DNA from: RUG369 sp050949645
Lineage (GTDB): Bacteria; Planctomycetota; Planctomycetia; Pirellulales; Thermoguttaceae
Assembly (NCBI GenBank): GCA_050949645.1
Contig: JBMNGC010000001.1
Location: 1,550,001 to 1,614,000, forward strand
Length of the DNA: 64,000 nucleotides
Direction: 5' to 3'
Shown: piece after piece, positions 7,553 through 16,459 of the stretch
How positions within the stretch are numbered: the first letter of the stretch is position 1
How the letters are laid out: each line of letters begins with the position of its first letter
Program-made: the position numbers and the translations under genes
The notes under the pieces: generated by a model
Databases searched by the model: none
Told to the model about the DNA's origin: nothing
Seen by the model: only the letters and a program-made list of their open reading frames with translations

Positions 7553-10500
7553 TCAATTTGTTTTAATCTTATTCAGGAGATTGATTAGCATGCGCTCGGC
7601 AATAGGGCTCGGAAGACTTTCCTGGATAAGCCATGTCGAGAGCAGGATTTTACCTTGCCCAAGCTTCCATTCCGCCATGGAGAGTCCCGAATCGTAGCCC
7701 ATTTGCGTACTGAAAGCGCCCGCGATCGCGACGTCCGGTTCTGGTTCCTGAAGTTTAAAGGTCACGACCGGGATGAGATCGCGATAGAAAACGTAGTCGA
7801 GGACGCCGCCGCATTCGAGCCCGTCGAACGCGGAGTCGCGCCGCGCCCAATCGTCCTTATGATAGAGCCAGTCCGGCATGACGTTGAATACGCCCTTGTT
7901 GTCAAATGGGAGCCAATGGGTCGCGTCGGTTTCGTTCGCGAAGACGTTCGACGACAGGAAGAGAACGCCTACGCCGCTGCGAACGGCGTCATAGAGACGC
8001 TGGAATTCGGCGTCGCCGCGACGATTGCTCTCCCGCCCGACGATCAGACGATCGCCCGGCTGCAATTCCACCGCCGAGCCGTCTGGCTGCGTAAAGGGCG
8101 CCGCCGGAATATCAAGCTGCTGGAGCTTGCCGAGTAAATCGGGGTCGTCGCCCCAGACAAAAATTCGTCCGTCGCCGACGCTCGGGAACTTACGACGATC
8201 AAAGACGTAGAACCGCTCGACGCCGCCCGACGTCGCGCCGCCGCTCAAAAGTTCCGCGTAAAATTTACATTCTCCATCGGAGCAGTCTGCGTCGACGACA
8301 AACTCCTCGTTTAGCGCGGGCATAACCATCGGCGTTTCCTCGCCCTCCGCCGGCTCGGCGATGGTGATCGTCGTCGTCTTGTCAAAGAGGCGCTCGTTGT
8401 TCGGACCAAAAGCGACGAGACGCACAGGATAGACGCCAGGTTTGAGAACGTCCTCGTTTACGAGAACCGATTCGACGCGGACCTTCTGACCGGCGTAAAC
8501 CTGGACTGGCTCGACGAAATTGCAGAATCGCAGCGGCGCGAAGACGTCCGCCATCGCGTCGACCGCGCCAGGCTTGAGCTCGCGGAAGAGCGTCGTAAGG
8601 CCTTCGCCGGAGATCCCTTGATCGTTAGTTCCCGTCACGCTGTGAGAGATAACGTTGGCGTTAGCGCGTATCGCGTTGATCCCAATGCGTCGCTGTTCCG
8701 CCATGAGGGAGATTGCCTGACGGAAGAAATCCTCCTGATTCGCGAACGTATCGTCGAGACTCCAGCGTTTCCAGTCGGCGTCGAAATTGTCGTATCGCCA
8801 GCGATAATGCTTCGCATCGGCAGCGTCGGTTCCGTCATACTGTTCGAAAAGACGCATAAGGCGCCAAAGACTGACGGCGCTTCCAATTCCATACTCTGAG
8901 AGGAAGACTGGCAACGAGTCCTGAGAATGAGTTCGAAGCTCGTTGATGATCGCGGCGGTATGCGGAACCTTTTTGTAAGGATGGGTATCTGCAAGAATAT
9001 TTTCCCATTCGAGCGATCCAGGATTGGAGATTCGTCCGATCGGTCCCGCCAGCAGCTGCGGTTGACCGACGTCAAAAAGCGTAAACGAGTCGATTTGCGG
9101 CTCCGAATCGGCGGGCAGCCATCCGTAGCTCCAGACCCCGTTCGGGTTGCGTTCCCATGAGAAATCTCTGCTCGCGTCGTACTCGACTCCGTCGCTCGCC
9201 GTCAATGTCATCTGAACCGCGACGGAATCGCCATATCCTGAACCGTCGCCGACGCCAACGATCGCGTAGAGGCTTTCGCCCTGCTCAAAAGATAAGAGCG
9301 CCGGGTCGATTTTCTCGACTTCAATTTCTTTGCCGTACCCATTGAGATTGAGTCCGCCCTGCCAGAGCGCTCGCACAGAACCGTCGGCAGTCTCCTTAAC
9401 CAGACGAAGATCGACCGTCGCGGCGCCGTCTTTTGCGATATCTTTGAAACTCGCCTGGAGGGCGTAGTCGCCGGCCTTGGGAGCGGTCCATTTCAGAGCG
9501 CTGAACTCATGGTCGACGTCGCCTGGATGCAAAGCAAAGACGCCGGCAGGCCAGAGGGCGCCGCTAAACTCAAGATCCTCGCTCTTTTCATTCTTAACCG
9601 CGGCGGGCATGATCGCATAGGCGCCTTTTCGCCACGTCGCATAATCGGCGACGCAAATCTCCTCTGAGGACAATGCGTCGAAACTGCCGCTATTGAGAAA
9701 GATAAGACGCGTCGGGTCAAGCTCGCGCGCTTTCGGAAGGTAGTTGGCGGCCTGTAGAATGAAGGGAGATTCGTACGTCTCGTTGAGGAGCCCCCACGCG
9801 ACGACGCTAGGATGATTGCGGTCGCGTCTAATCATCGCGCTCGTCTGCTCGTCCCAACGCACCGGACGTTCCGGACAGTCTGCGTAATGCCAGCCAGCGA
9901 GACATTCGTCATACACCATAAAACCGATCCGGTCGCACAGATCGAGCTGAAATCGACGCGGCATGCCGGCGATGTAGCGGATCATGTTGAAGCCCATCGT
10001 CTTACTGATGAGGATGTCTTTGCGGTAAAGATCAGGGTCCAACGGAATGCGGTGCGTAATCGGCGAATCGCTGCCGGAATGGGAGCATTTGACGTAGATG
10101 CGTTTGCCGTTGAGACGAAAATACCCGTTTTCAAAACGGAAATCGCGGAATCCGCAAGTCGCGCTACGGAGCTCAAAACATGCTCCGGCGGAATCGTCAA
10201 GTCGCGCCGTTACGGAATACAGGTTTGGATCGTTAAGGTCCCAGAGTTTGAAATCAGGAACGACGAGCGCCGATGCGATTATTGAGTTCCCCGGCGCGAT
10301 GGAAACGTCGTTCGACGTCCAGGGGGTCGCTTCGCCGCCGTCAAGAGACGTCGCATAAAGCGTCAGGGAAGCGTTGAAGAACTGATTCGTCGTATTGTCG
10401 ACGGTCGCGCGAACGTCGATCCGACCGGTCTGCCAGTCGGGGATCAGATGAAGATCGACGATACGAATCGCGGGCGCGCAGACAAGTTCGACGGAATCGA

Positions 10501-11044
10501 CGAGTCCTCCCGAAGCGTAACCGCTGCCGGGTACGATCGTATTCGTATTATTGCAACTTGGAATATTGGCAAGCGAGATTCCGTCGATCGGCTCGTCCGC
10601 GGCATTAAGGACGCGAACGGTGAGACGGTTCGTTTCGCCGACGGGCCGAAGCGCGTCGGTCGCGTCAAGTTCGAACATCTCTTCGCCGCCCTCATGCGCG
10701 CCAAGAGGAACGCCGTTGAGCCAGACGTCGGCGCGATATTCCGCCTGCCAGAAACGAAGAAGCATACGACCGTCGGCGTTAGGGTTCTCAGGCGTTATGA
10801 ACGTGCGCTCATACCAGACAACTCCGTGATATTCTCGGAAGACCGTTTGCAGAGTACCGGGTACGGCGATTTCAGACGTCTGGGTAAGAGTATTCTGAAA
10901 CCACGATTCCGTCCGGCCGACATTGTCGGGGTCCTGACATATCCGCCATACCCCGTCAAGCGTGACCGTTACGGAATGTCCGCGTACTGGCGCCGGCGCC
11001 GTGAGACATAACATTAACATGAAAAGAAATATTCTTCGAATCAT
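7553..11044 (-). CDS. Exported glycoside hydrolase family 2 enzyme with internal domain insertion
   Basis: A 1163-residue GH2 protein (beta-galactosidase/mannosidase/glucuronidase group). Order: signal peptide (IRRIFLFMLML...), sugar-binding jelly roll (about 25-165), Ig-like sandwich (about 190-290), TIM barrel with acid/base in WGLLNE (Glu about 422) and nucleophile in LSEYG (Glu about 717). About 170 residues of beta-rich sequence (about 475-645) sit between the two catalytic acids, where a plain GH2 barrel has none. The last ~250 residues resemble a glutamine-amidotransferase-like or sugar-binding module. The start at 11044 follows GGGAGGG; upstream in-frame codons are excluded because the promoter at 11098-11126 starts transcription about 11091. 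First gene of an operon with the downstream barrel protein. Substrate unknown. Confidence 0.9.
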   Translation of the reverse strand: MIRRIFLFMLMLCLTAPAPVRGHSVTVTLDGVWRICQDPDNVGRTESWFQNTLTQTSEIAVPGTLQTVFREYHGVVWYERTFITPENPNADGRMLLRFWQAEYRADVWLNGVPLGAHEGGEEMFELDATDALRPVGETNRLTVRVLNAADEPIDGISLANIPSCNNTNTIVPGSGYASGGLVDSVELVCAPAIRIVDLHLIPDWQTGRIDVRATVDNTTNQFFNASLTLYATSLDGGEATPWTSNDVSIAPGNSIIASALVVPDFKLWDLNDPNLYSVTARLDDSAGACFELRSATCGFRDFRFENGYFRLNGKRIYVKCSHSGSDSPITHRIPLDPDLYRKDILISKTMGFNMIRYIAGMPRRFQLDLCDRIGFMVYDECLAGWHYADCPERPVRWDEQTSAMIRRDRNHPSVVAWGLLNETYESPFILQAANYLPKARELDPTRLIFLNSGSFDALSSEEICVADYATWRKGAYAIMPAAVKNEKSEDLEFSGALWPAGVFALHPGDVDHEFSALKWTAPKAGDYALQASFKDIAKDGAATVDLRLVKETADGSVRALWQGGLNLNGYGKEIEVEKIDPALLSFEQGESLYAIVGVGDGSGYGDSVAVQMTLTASDGVEYDASRDFSWERNPNGVWSYGWLPADSEPQIDSFTLFDVGQPQLLAGPIGRISNPGSLEWENILADTHPYKKVPHTAAIINELRTHSQDSLPVFLSEYGIGSAVSLWRLMRLFEQYDGTDAADAKHYRWRYDNFDADWKRWSLDDTFANQEDFFRQAISLMAEQRRIGINAIRANANVISHSVTGTNDQGISGEGLTTLFRELKPGAVDAMADVFAPLRFCNFVEPVQVYAGQKVRVESVLVNEDVLKPGVYPVRLVAFGPNNERLFDKTTTITIAEPAEGEETPMVMPALNEEFVVDADCSDGECKFYAELLSGGATSGGVERFYVFDRRKFPSVGDGRIFVWGDDPDLLGKLQQLDIPAAPFTQPDGSAVELQPGDRLIVGRESNRRGDAEFQRLYDAVRSGVGVLFLSSNVFANETDATHWLPFDNKGVFNVMPDWLYHKDDWARRDSAFDGLECGGVLDYVFYRDLIPVVTFKLQEPEPDVAIAGAFSTQMGYDSGLSMAEWKLGQGKILLSTWLIQESLPSPIAERMLINLLNKIKTN

Positions 11045-11097
11045 CACACAGCCCTCCCAACAAGAGCGCTTAAGAAAAAAATAGAAACAACTCACCG

Positions 11098-11126
11098 ATT
11101 GTACACTTAAGGCAAACCAAAGTAAA
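11098..11126 (-). promoter_or_regulatory. Promoter of the GH2 operon
   Basis: On the minus strand, TTTACT (11126-11121), a 17-bp spacer and TACAAT (11103-11098). Predicted start about 11091, about 47 nt upstream of the GH2 ATG. Confidence 0.65.
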
Positions 11127-11241
11127 GAATTTCTGAAATCTGGGAATATTTAAATTGAAACTCTGAAAAATATTGAGTTCACGCATGTTGGCGCGCTCGG
11201 GATTTAATACCGTTTCTTTTAAAACGTCCGTTCCGAAATTG

Positions 11242-11270
11242 TTGCAATAGCGTTTTGTTTCTGATATCAT
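11242..11270 (+). promoter_or_regulatory. Promoter of the second Gfo/Idh/MocA gene
   Basis: TTGCAA (11242-11247), a 17-bp spacer and TATCAT (11265-11270). It is divergent from the GH2 promoter, with about 115 bp between the two -35 elements, which could hold a shared operator. Confidence 0.7.
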
Positions 11271-11328
11271 TTTTGGTACTTTCAAGAAGGGAGTCGACAC
11301 GAATTGCAATTTTACCAAGGAGAGAATG

Positions 11329-12696
11329 ATGGCCGAACGCACAGGAAAAACAAATCGACGTAACTTCATGGCGGCTAGCGCCACGACGCTCGGCATCGGG
11401 CTCGCTGCGCTACAGACTGACTCGAGCCGCGCGCAGATTCTTGGAGCTAACGACAAGGCGAGACTCGCGTTTATTGGGGTCGCAAATCGCGGCGGACAGT
11501 TGCTCTCATCATTTATGAAGTCGCCCGACGCCTCGATTGCGGCGTTGTGCGACGTCGATTCGAAGACTCTCGGATTGGCCGCGGAACGTTATGAGGTCGC
11601 GGCGGAAAATCAGACGACGGATTTTCGTCGACTATATGAGCGCGACGACGTCGACGGAATCGTGCTCGCGACGCCAGATCACTGGCATGCGTACATGACG
11701 ATCGAAGGATGCAAAGCGGGCAAGGACGTCTACTGCGAAAAACCCCTCGCGACCTCGATCGCCGAGGGTCGTCTCATGGTTCAGGCAGCCCGAAAATACG
11801 ACCGCGTCGTTCAGGTCGGAATTCACCGCCGCAGCGCGCCGCTCTATCAACACATCTTCGACGAAATCGGGTTGGAGAATAAAGTCGGACGCGTAGTCGT
11901 CGCGCGAACTTCGCACTGCTCCAATATGTATCCCGCAGGGATGGGCAAGGCGAAGCCGACGACTCCGCCGGCGAATCTCGACTGGGAGCTCTGGCTTGGA
12001 CCGCGCCCAGAACGAGACTACCAGGAAAACATCACGCCGTACAAATTCCGTTGGTGGGGCGAATACTGCTCGCAGATCGCCAACCAAGGCGTCCATTTCT
12101 TCGATTTGATTCGCTGGGCGCTCGACGAGAAGGCGCCCTGCTCCGTCTGCGCGATGGGCGGCAAATTCGCCGTCGACGACGACCGTACCATTCCCGACAC
12201 GATGGCGGTGTGCTTCGAATTCGCCTCCGGACGCCTGGTAACCTTCAATCATTTTGAGACGAGCGGCAACCCGATCATGGCGACCGACGAAAATTACAGG
12301 CCTCTCGGCTTCGTAGAATATCGTGGAACGCAGGGAACCTGCTACGTATATGACAACCGCTACCTGATCATGCCGGAGAAGCCGGGACAGTTCCAAGAGA
12401 AGAAGCCGCGCGCCGAAGAGGAAATTTATACGCTCGGAGGCAGCTCGCAACAGAATCTCGACGCAACCGCGCTCCACGCGCAGAACTTCATCGACTGCAT
12501 GCGCTCTAGAAAACGACCGAACACCGACGTCGAAGAAGCGCACCTGAGCACGGCGATGAGCCACATCGCCAATATCTCGCTCGCCATGCAACAGCGAATT
12601 GAATGGGACGCTGAAAAAGAACGAATCACGAATATCGAAGAGGCGAACGAGCTCCTGGGAGTCGAATATCGCGCTCCGTGGAAACTCGAGATCTGA
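11329..12696 (+). CDS. Tat-exported Gfo/Idh/MocA-family oxidoreductase
   Basis: A 455-residue NAD(P)-dependent oxidoreductase of the Gfo/Idh/MocA superfamily with a twin-arginine signal (TNRRNFM) and Ala-rich hydrophobic region. Unlike the paralogue at 1869, it keeps the YCEKPL signature with the catalytic lysine near residue 140, and the downstream WELWLGPRP and FRWWGEYC segments seen in planctomycete members. Of two adjacent ATGs, 11329 is chosen because AAGGAG is 6 nt away and only 3 nt from 11326. Divergent from the GH2 operon, so co-regulation in polysaccharide use is plausible. Tat export fits a folded protein carrying its cofactor to the periplasm. Substrate unknown. Confidence 0.92.
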   Translation: MAERTGKTNRRNFMAASATTLGIGLAALQTDSSRAQILGANDKARLAFIGVANRGGQLLSSFMKSPDASIAALCDVDSKTLGLAAERYEVAAENQTTDFRRLYERDDVDGIVLATPDHWHAYMTIEGCKAGKDVYCEKPLATSIAEGRLMVQAARKYDRVVQVGIHRRSAPLYQHIFDEIGLENKVGRVVVARTSHCSNMYPAGMGKAKPTTPPANLDWELWLGPRPERDYQENITPYKFRWWGEYCSQIANQGVHFFDLIRWALDEKAPCSVCAMGGKFAVDDDRTIPDTMAVCFEFASGRLVTFNHFETSGNPIMATDENYRPLGFVEYRGTQGTCYVYDNRYLIMPEKPGQFQEKKPRAEEEIYTLGGSSQQNLDATALHAQNFIDCMRSRKRPNTDVEEAHLSTAMSHIANISLAMQQRIEWDAEKERITNIEEANELLGVEYRAPWKLEI

Positions 12697-12726
12697 CGTC
12701 AAAACCTTCTCGCTCGACTTTTATGC

Positions 12727-12765
12727 AAAAACGCCGGAAACGCGTCATGGTTTCCGGCGTTTTTT
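12727..12765 (+). terminator. Bidirectional terminator between Gfo/Idh/MocA gene and glnS
   Basis: AAAAACGCCGGAAAC pairs with its exact complement across an 8-nt loop, with U-tracts on both strands. It serves two convergent genes. Confidence 0.92.
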
Positions 12766-12786
12766 CATTCGCAACTCAATCACGAA

Positions 12787-14517
12787 TCATTTTTTGGCGT
12801 TCTTAGCCTTGGCAATCTTAGCCCAAGTGTCGCGCAATGAGACCGTTCGGTTGAAGACGGGCTTCTGAGGCGTCGACGTCTTGTCTAGCGTGAAATACCC
12901 GAGGCGCTCAAACTGGTATTTTTCGCCAGGCTTCGCGTCGGCCAGAGACGGCTCAAGTTTCGCGGATTCAATGATCTTGAGCGAATCAGGATTGATGTAA
13001 TCCTTGAAATCGCAGGCGTTGTTCGGATCGTCCGGATTCTCGACGAGGAAGAGCCGGTCATAGAGTCTGACCTGCGCTTCGTGAGCGGTGTTCGCGTCGA
13101 CCCAGTGGATCGTTCCACGAACTCTGCGGCCGTCGGCGCTCTGACCGCCTCGAGTCTCGGGGTCGTAATCGCAGTGCACCTCGATCACGTTTCCGTCGGC
13201 GTCCTTGACGCAGTTCTTGCACGTAACGAAATACGCGTATCGCAGACGAACCTCGCTGCCGGGAGTGAGTCGATAGTACTTCTTCGGCGCGTCTTCCATG
13301 AAGTCTTCGCGTTCGATGTAAAGCGTCTTGGAAAAGGGGACCTCGCGCGTTCCGTCCGCTTCGTTCTCTGGATTGTTGATCGCAACAAGCTTTTCCGTCT
13401 TTCCTTCCGGATAATTGTCAATCACAAGCTTGATGGGATCGAGAACAGCCATTCGTCGCTGCGCTGTCTTGTTCAGATCTTCCCGAATGCTGTTTTCCAG
13501 AACAGTCGCGTCGATCGTGCTGTTGAATTTCGCAATTCCAATCGTCTTGCAGAAGATGCGTAACGATTCAGGAGTATAGCCTCGTCGCCGCAGGCCGCAG
13601 ATCGTCGGCATGCGAGGATCGTCCCACCCGTCAACGTAATTATTCTTGACGAGTTCAAGAAGCTTACGCTTACTCATAACGGTGTAGGTCAGATTAAGCC
13701 GCGCAAATTCAATCTGTTGCGGACGATAGACGTCTAGCTCTTCGAGGAACCAGTCGTACAAAGGACGGTGCTGTTCAAATTCAAGCGTGCAGAGCGAGTG
13801 CGTGATCCTTTCGATCGAGTCCTCTAGCCCGTGCGCCCAGTCGTACATAGGATAGATATGCCACTTGTTGCCCTGACGATGATGCGGATCGCTAAGAACG
13901 CGGTACATGACGGGGTCGCGCATGTTGAAATTCGGGGACGACATATCGATTTTGGCGCGAAGCGTACGAGAGCCGTCGGGGAACTCGCCGTTGCGCATGC
14001 GACGGAAGAGGTCAAGGTTCTCTTCGACGGAACGATCGCGCCATGGGCTCGGGGTCCCAGGCTTGGACAGCGTACCTCGCGTCTCTCGAACTTCCTCGGG
14101 GGTTAGGTCGCAGACATACGCCTTACCCTTCTTAATGAGGTCGACCGCATAGTCGTACATCTGTTCGAAATAATCGGACGCAAAGTAAAGACGATCGCCC
14201 CAGTCGGCGCCGAGCCATTTGACGTCTTCCATGATCGACTCAACGTATTCGATTTCCTCTTTCGTCGGGTTCGTATCGTCGAAACGAAGATTGAAGAGTC
14301 CGCCAAATTTCTGCGCCATGTCGTAGCTAAGAAGGATCGCTTTCGCGTGACCAATGTGGAGATATCCATTCGGCTCGGGTGGAAAACGCGTATGGACGCG
14401 ACCGCCGTAGCGACCCGTCTTGTTGTCGTCAATGATAATTTGTTCGATAAAATGAAGCGAACGCGCGGGCTTTTCTTCCGGCATAGATTCTTTATTGTTG
14501 ACGTCTGAAGTCGACAT
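12787..14517 (-). CDS. glnS: Glutaminyl-tRNA synthetase
   Basis: A 576-residue class I aminoacyl-tRNA synthetase that charges tRNA-Gln with glutamine directly in the cytoplasm. The class I HIGH motif is intact (residues 54-57, within YLHIGHAKA), preceded by the GlnRS/GluRS signature RFPPEPNG. The second motif is MSKRK at 281-285, the GlnRS form of KMSKS. The two beta-barrel anticodon-binding domains follow from about 340 to 555. Length fits bacterial GlnRS. Having GlnRS suggests that Gln-tRNA need not be made by the Glu-tRNA amidotransferase. It follows the methyltransferase gene on the same strand with a 52-bp gap, so the two are probably cotranscribed. Confidence 0.97.
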   Translation of the reverse strand: MSTSDVNNKESMPEEKPARSLHFIEQIIIDDNKTGRYGGRVHTRFPPEPNGYLHIGHAKAILLSYDMAQKFGGLFNLRFDDTNPTKEEIEYVESIMEDVKWLGADWGDRLYFASDYFEQMYDYAVDLIKKGKAYVCDLTPEEVRETRGTLSKPGTPSPWRDRSVEENLDLFRRMRNGEFPDGSRTLRAKIDMSSPNFNMRDPVMYRVLSDPHHRQGNKWHIYPMYDWAHGLEDSIERITHSLCTLEFEQHRPLYDWFLEELDVYRPQQIEFARLNLTYTVMSKRKLLELVKNNYVDGWDDPRMPTICGLRRRGYTPESLRIFCKTIGIAKFNSTIDATVLENSIREDLNKTAQRRMAVLDPIKLVIDNYPEGKTEKLVAINNPENEADGTREVPFSKTLYIEREDFMEDAPKKYYRLTPGSEVRLRYAYFVTCKNCVKDADGNVIEVHCDYDPETRGGQSADGRRVRGTIHWVDANTAHEAQVRLYDRLFLVENPDDPNNACDFKDYINPDSLKIIESAKLEPSLADAKPGEKYQFERLGYFTLDKTSTPQKPVFNRTVSLRDTWAKIAKAKNAKK

Positions 14518-14569
14518 TGATCATCCTGTTCTAGGGAAAAGATTGTTTTAATGATAGGCTGTCTAAAGT

Positions 14570-15460
14570 TTAACGAGCGTCGATCCGTCGACGTAGCTCA
14601 GCAATAAAGGCGGGAGTCGTGCCGCAACATCCGCCGATAAATTTCGCGCCTTCTTCGGCCAGCGCCATCGCGCCGTCGGCAAACGCTTCAGGAGTCTGCG
14701 AATAGACCGTTTGCCCGTCGATCGTCTCAGGAAGTCCGGCGTTGCCCTTCATCCAGATCGGTATGTTGGGCGCCGCTTCGCGCATCCTCTTGCAAATCTC
14801 ATGGAAACCCTCAATTCCTCGACCGCAGTTTGAACCGACGACGTCCGCGCCCGCCTCGAGGGACGCCTGGACGTAGGCTTCCGGCGTCGCGCCCATCATG
14901 GTGCGATCCTTTTTACGTCCAGAATCAAAAACGGCCGAAACAACGACGATGAGGTCGAGCGACTTCGCCGCCTTCGCCGCAAGGGAGGCTTCCTTCGGAT
15001 CGCTTGAGGTCTCTACGACAACGCCGTCAACCCCGCCCTCTTTAAGAGCGGTTATCTGCTGGAGATATCCGTCGTAGATCTCCTGCTCCGAAACCTCGCC
15101 AAGCATAAGCATTATGCCCGTGGGACCGACCGACGCAAAGACCGCGACGTCGCGATCGCTTGACGACGCCGCTTCGACGGAAAGCTCCGCCCCGCGACGA
15201 TTGATTTCTTCGACCTTATCCGCAAGACCATGCTTCTCTAAAACGAAGCGACTGGAACCGAACGTATTCGTCAGAATGACGTCAGCGCCCGCGGCTACGT
15301 ACGACTTCGCAACCTCCAGAACCATCTGGGGCGCGTCAAGATTGCATTGATCTGGATGTTTGCCCGGGGGGAGTCCATGTTTCTGAAATTCAGTGCCCCA
15401 GCCTCCGTCAGTCAAAACAAAGTTCTTCGACAGAAGCTTCTTCAAAATCGTATTCGCCAT
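14570..15460 (-). CDS. Homocysteine S-methyltransferase family protein (MetH N-terminal domain type)
   Basis: A 296-residue stand-alone homocysteine-binding TIM barrel as in MetH N-terminal domain, BHMT and MmuM. The barrel begins LTDGGWGTEFQ. The zinc thiolates expected in this family are present: Cys212 (GSNCGRG) and Cys278-Cys279 (GGCCGTTP). It would transfer a methyl group to homocysteine to make methionine. The donor (betaine, S-methylmethionine, or methylcobalamin with partners elsewhere) cannot be decided. No folate- or cobalamin-binding domain is fused and none is nearby. A -10 TATAAT at 15515-15510 on this strand gives a leader of about 40 nt, and no SAM-riboswitch-like fold is seen. 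Upstream of glnS in a likely two-gene unit. Confidence 0.88.
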   Translation of the reverse strand: MANTILKKLLSKNFVLTDGGWGTEFQKHGLPPGKHPDQCNLDAPQMVLEVAKSYVAAGADVILTNTFGSSRFVLEKHGLADKVEEINRRGAELSVEAASSSDRDVAVFASVGPTGIMLMLGEVSEQEIYDGYLQQITALKEGGVDGVVVETSSDPKEASLAAKAAKSLDLIVVVSAVFDSGRKKDRTMMGATPEAYVQASLEAGADVVGSNCGRGIEGFHEICKRMREAAPNIPIWMKGNAGLPETIDGQTVYSQTPEAFADGAMALAEEGAKFIGGCCGTTPAFIAELRRRIDAR

Positions 15461-15509
15461 CCGAGTTTCCTTCGTACTCTTATCATTGCGCTAATGCACG
15501 CAACACTAG

Positions 15510-15515
15510 ATTATA
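15510..15515 (-). promoter_or_regulatory. Likely -10 element upstream of the homocysteine methyltransferase gene
   Basis: A perfect TATAAT on the minus strand, about 50 nt before the start. No good -35 lies at 16-18 bp, and the region overlaps the U-tract side of the preceding terminator, so the call is tentative. Confidence 0.4.
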
Positions 15516-15524
15516 CGGCGCTTG

Positions 15525-15564
15525 GACAAAAACAAAGAGGGACTCCCGTAAAAGAAGCCCCTCT
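15525..15564 (-). terminator. Terminator of the lipoprotein gene
   Basis: Minus strand: AGAGGG pairs with CCCTCT (15559-15564 with 15536-15541), plus an inner CT/AG, followed by a TTTGTTTTTG tract. It sits about 30 bp after the lipoprotein stop. Confidence 0.75.
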
Positions 15565-15592
15565 GTTCTGAGAGATCAAACGTTGAATAACG

Positions 15593-16459
15593 TCAATAGA
15601 GGACGCTGCCCGGCGCGAAGCCTCCTGATGTATTCTGAGGGGTGTAGATTACGTTGGAATAAGGGTCGGAGTCCGCTGCGGGGGCGTTGTTCGCGGGCGC
15701 GCTGGGATCGTAATTGAAAGCGACGTTCGTCGGCGGCTCTGCGACAGGCTGAGCTTGAGTCGGCTGCTGGGCCTGAGTCGTCGAGCTCACCTGCGCGATT
15801 GGATAACTGCCGTTAGACCCGGGCTGAACGCTCGGATATTGCGCGGGCGCTGGGTTCGACGTCGGCGCCGCCGGATACTGAGTGTTCGCGGCGAAAGAGG
15901 CGTTATTTGAGGAATCGTAGAGCGACGTATCAGCGGTGTTTGGGGACATGTAAGGCTGATTTTGGGGCACGTAAGGCTGAGAAGCGGCGGCGACCGACGC
16001 GTCAGGGGTAAGATTCGCGACCGTGTCGGCGAGGCTGCCTGTCGACGGCTGCCGCGACGCGTAACTTTGAGCGCCAGACGTATCGTATGAAGAAGTCGCG
16101 GGTTGAGTCTGATAATTCTGAGCGTAGCTCGGCGCGCGGAAATCTTCATCGGGAGAACTTTCCAACCTCGCGTCGGAGGCCGCAATAGCGTCCTCCTCCG
16201 ACTCTCCGTATCGACCCTTTTGCGCGAGAGACGTTTTATCATTCTTAGGAATGGAGTCGTCGACCGTGTAGTTTTCCGGCGGCGGCGTGATATCGTCTAT
16301 CCCGGCGAGATCGTCGAGCTCGGACGGCGCTTCTGCGTCAGAAGCTTTAGGAGCGCGAGAAAATGGATTGCTAAACTTCCAGCCCGACTGACAACCCGTT
16401 GCGCTGACAACAGCCAACGCCGCGACGGAGACCGCCAAAACGGCACAAACCTTATTCAT
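15593..16459 (-). CDS. Low-complexity lipoprotein of unknown function
   Basis: Not recognised as a family. A 288-residue predicted lipoprotein with N-terminal MNKVCAV, a hydrophobic stretch, and a lipobox-like SATGC with acceptor Cys23. The rest lacks globular character: Ser, Ala, Pro, Gln, Asn and Tyr rich, with repeated short QPY / YDxSN / AQYP-type segments. This suggests an extended envelope-anchored or surface linker protein. The frame extends 8 codons upstream to 16483, but the ATG at 16459 follows AAAGGA and begins a proper signal sequence. It has its own terminator and faces away from the mla operon across a long AT-rich gap. Confidence 0.75.
   Translation of the reverse strand: MNKVCAVLAVSVAALAVVSATGCQSGWKFSNPFSRAPKASDAEAPSELDDLAGIDDITPPPENYTVDDSIPKNDKTSLAQKGRYGESEEDAIAASDARLESSPDEDFRAPSYAQNYQTQPATSSYDTSGAQSYASRQPSTGSLADTVANLTPDASVAAASQPYVPQNQPYMSPNTADTSLYDSSNNASFAANTQYPAAPTSNPAPAQYPSVQPGSNGSYPIAQVSSTTQAQQPTQAQPVAEPPTNVAFNYDPSAPANNAPAADSDPYSNVIYTPQNTSGGFAPGSVLY

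Noticed and set aside
11632..12702. 356-codon minus-strand frame opposite the second Gfo/Idh/MocA gene
   Set aside because: Antisense shadow; it would also cross the stop of the real gene and has no start signals.
15461..15592. SAM or cobalamin riboswitch before the homocysteine methyltransferase gene
   Set aside because: The leader from the likely -10 is only about 40 nt, and the only strong fold is the terminator of the preceding gene.
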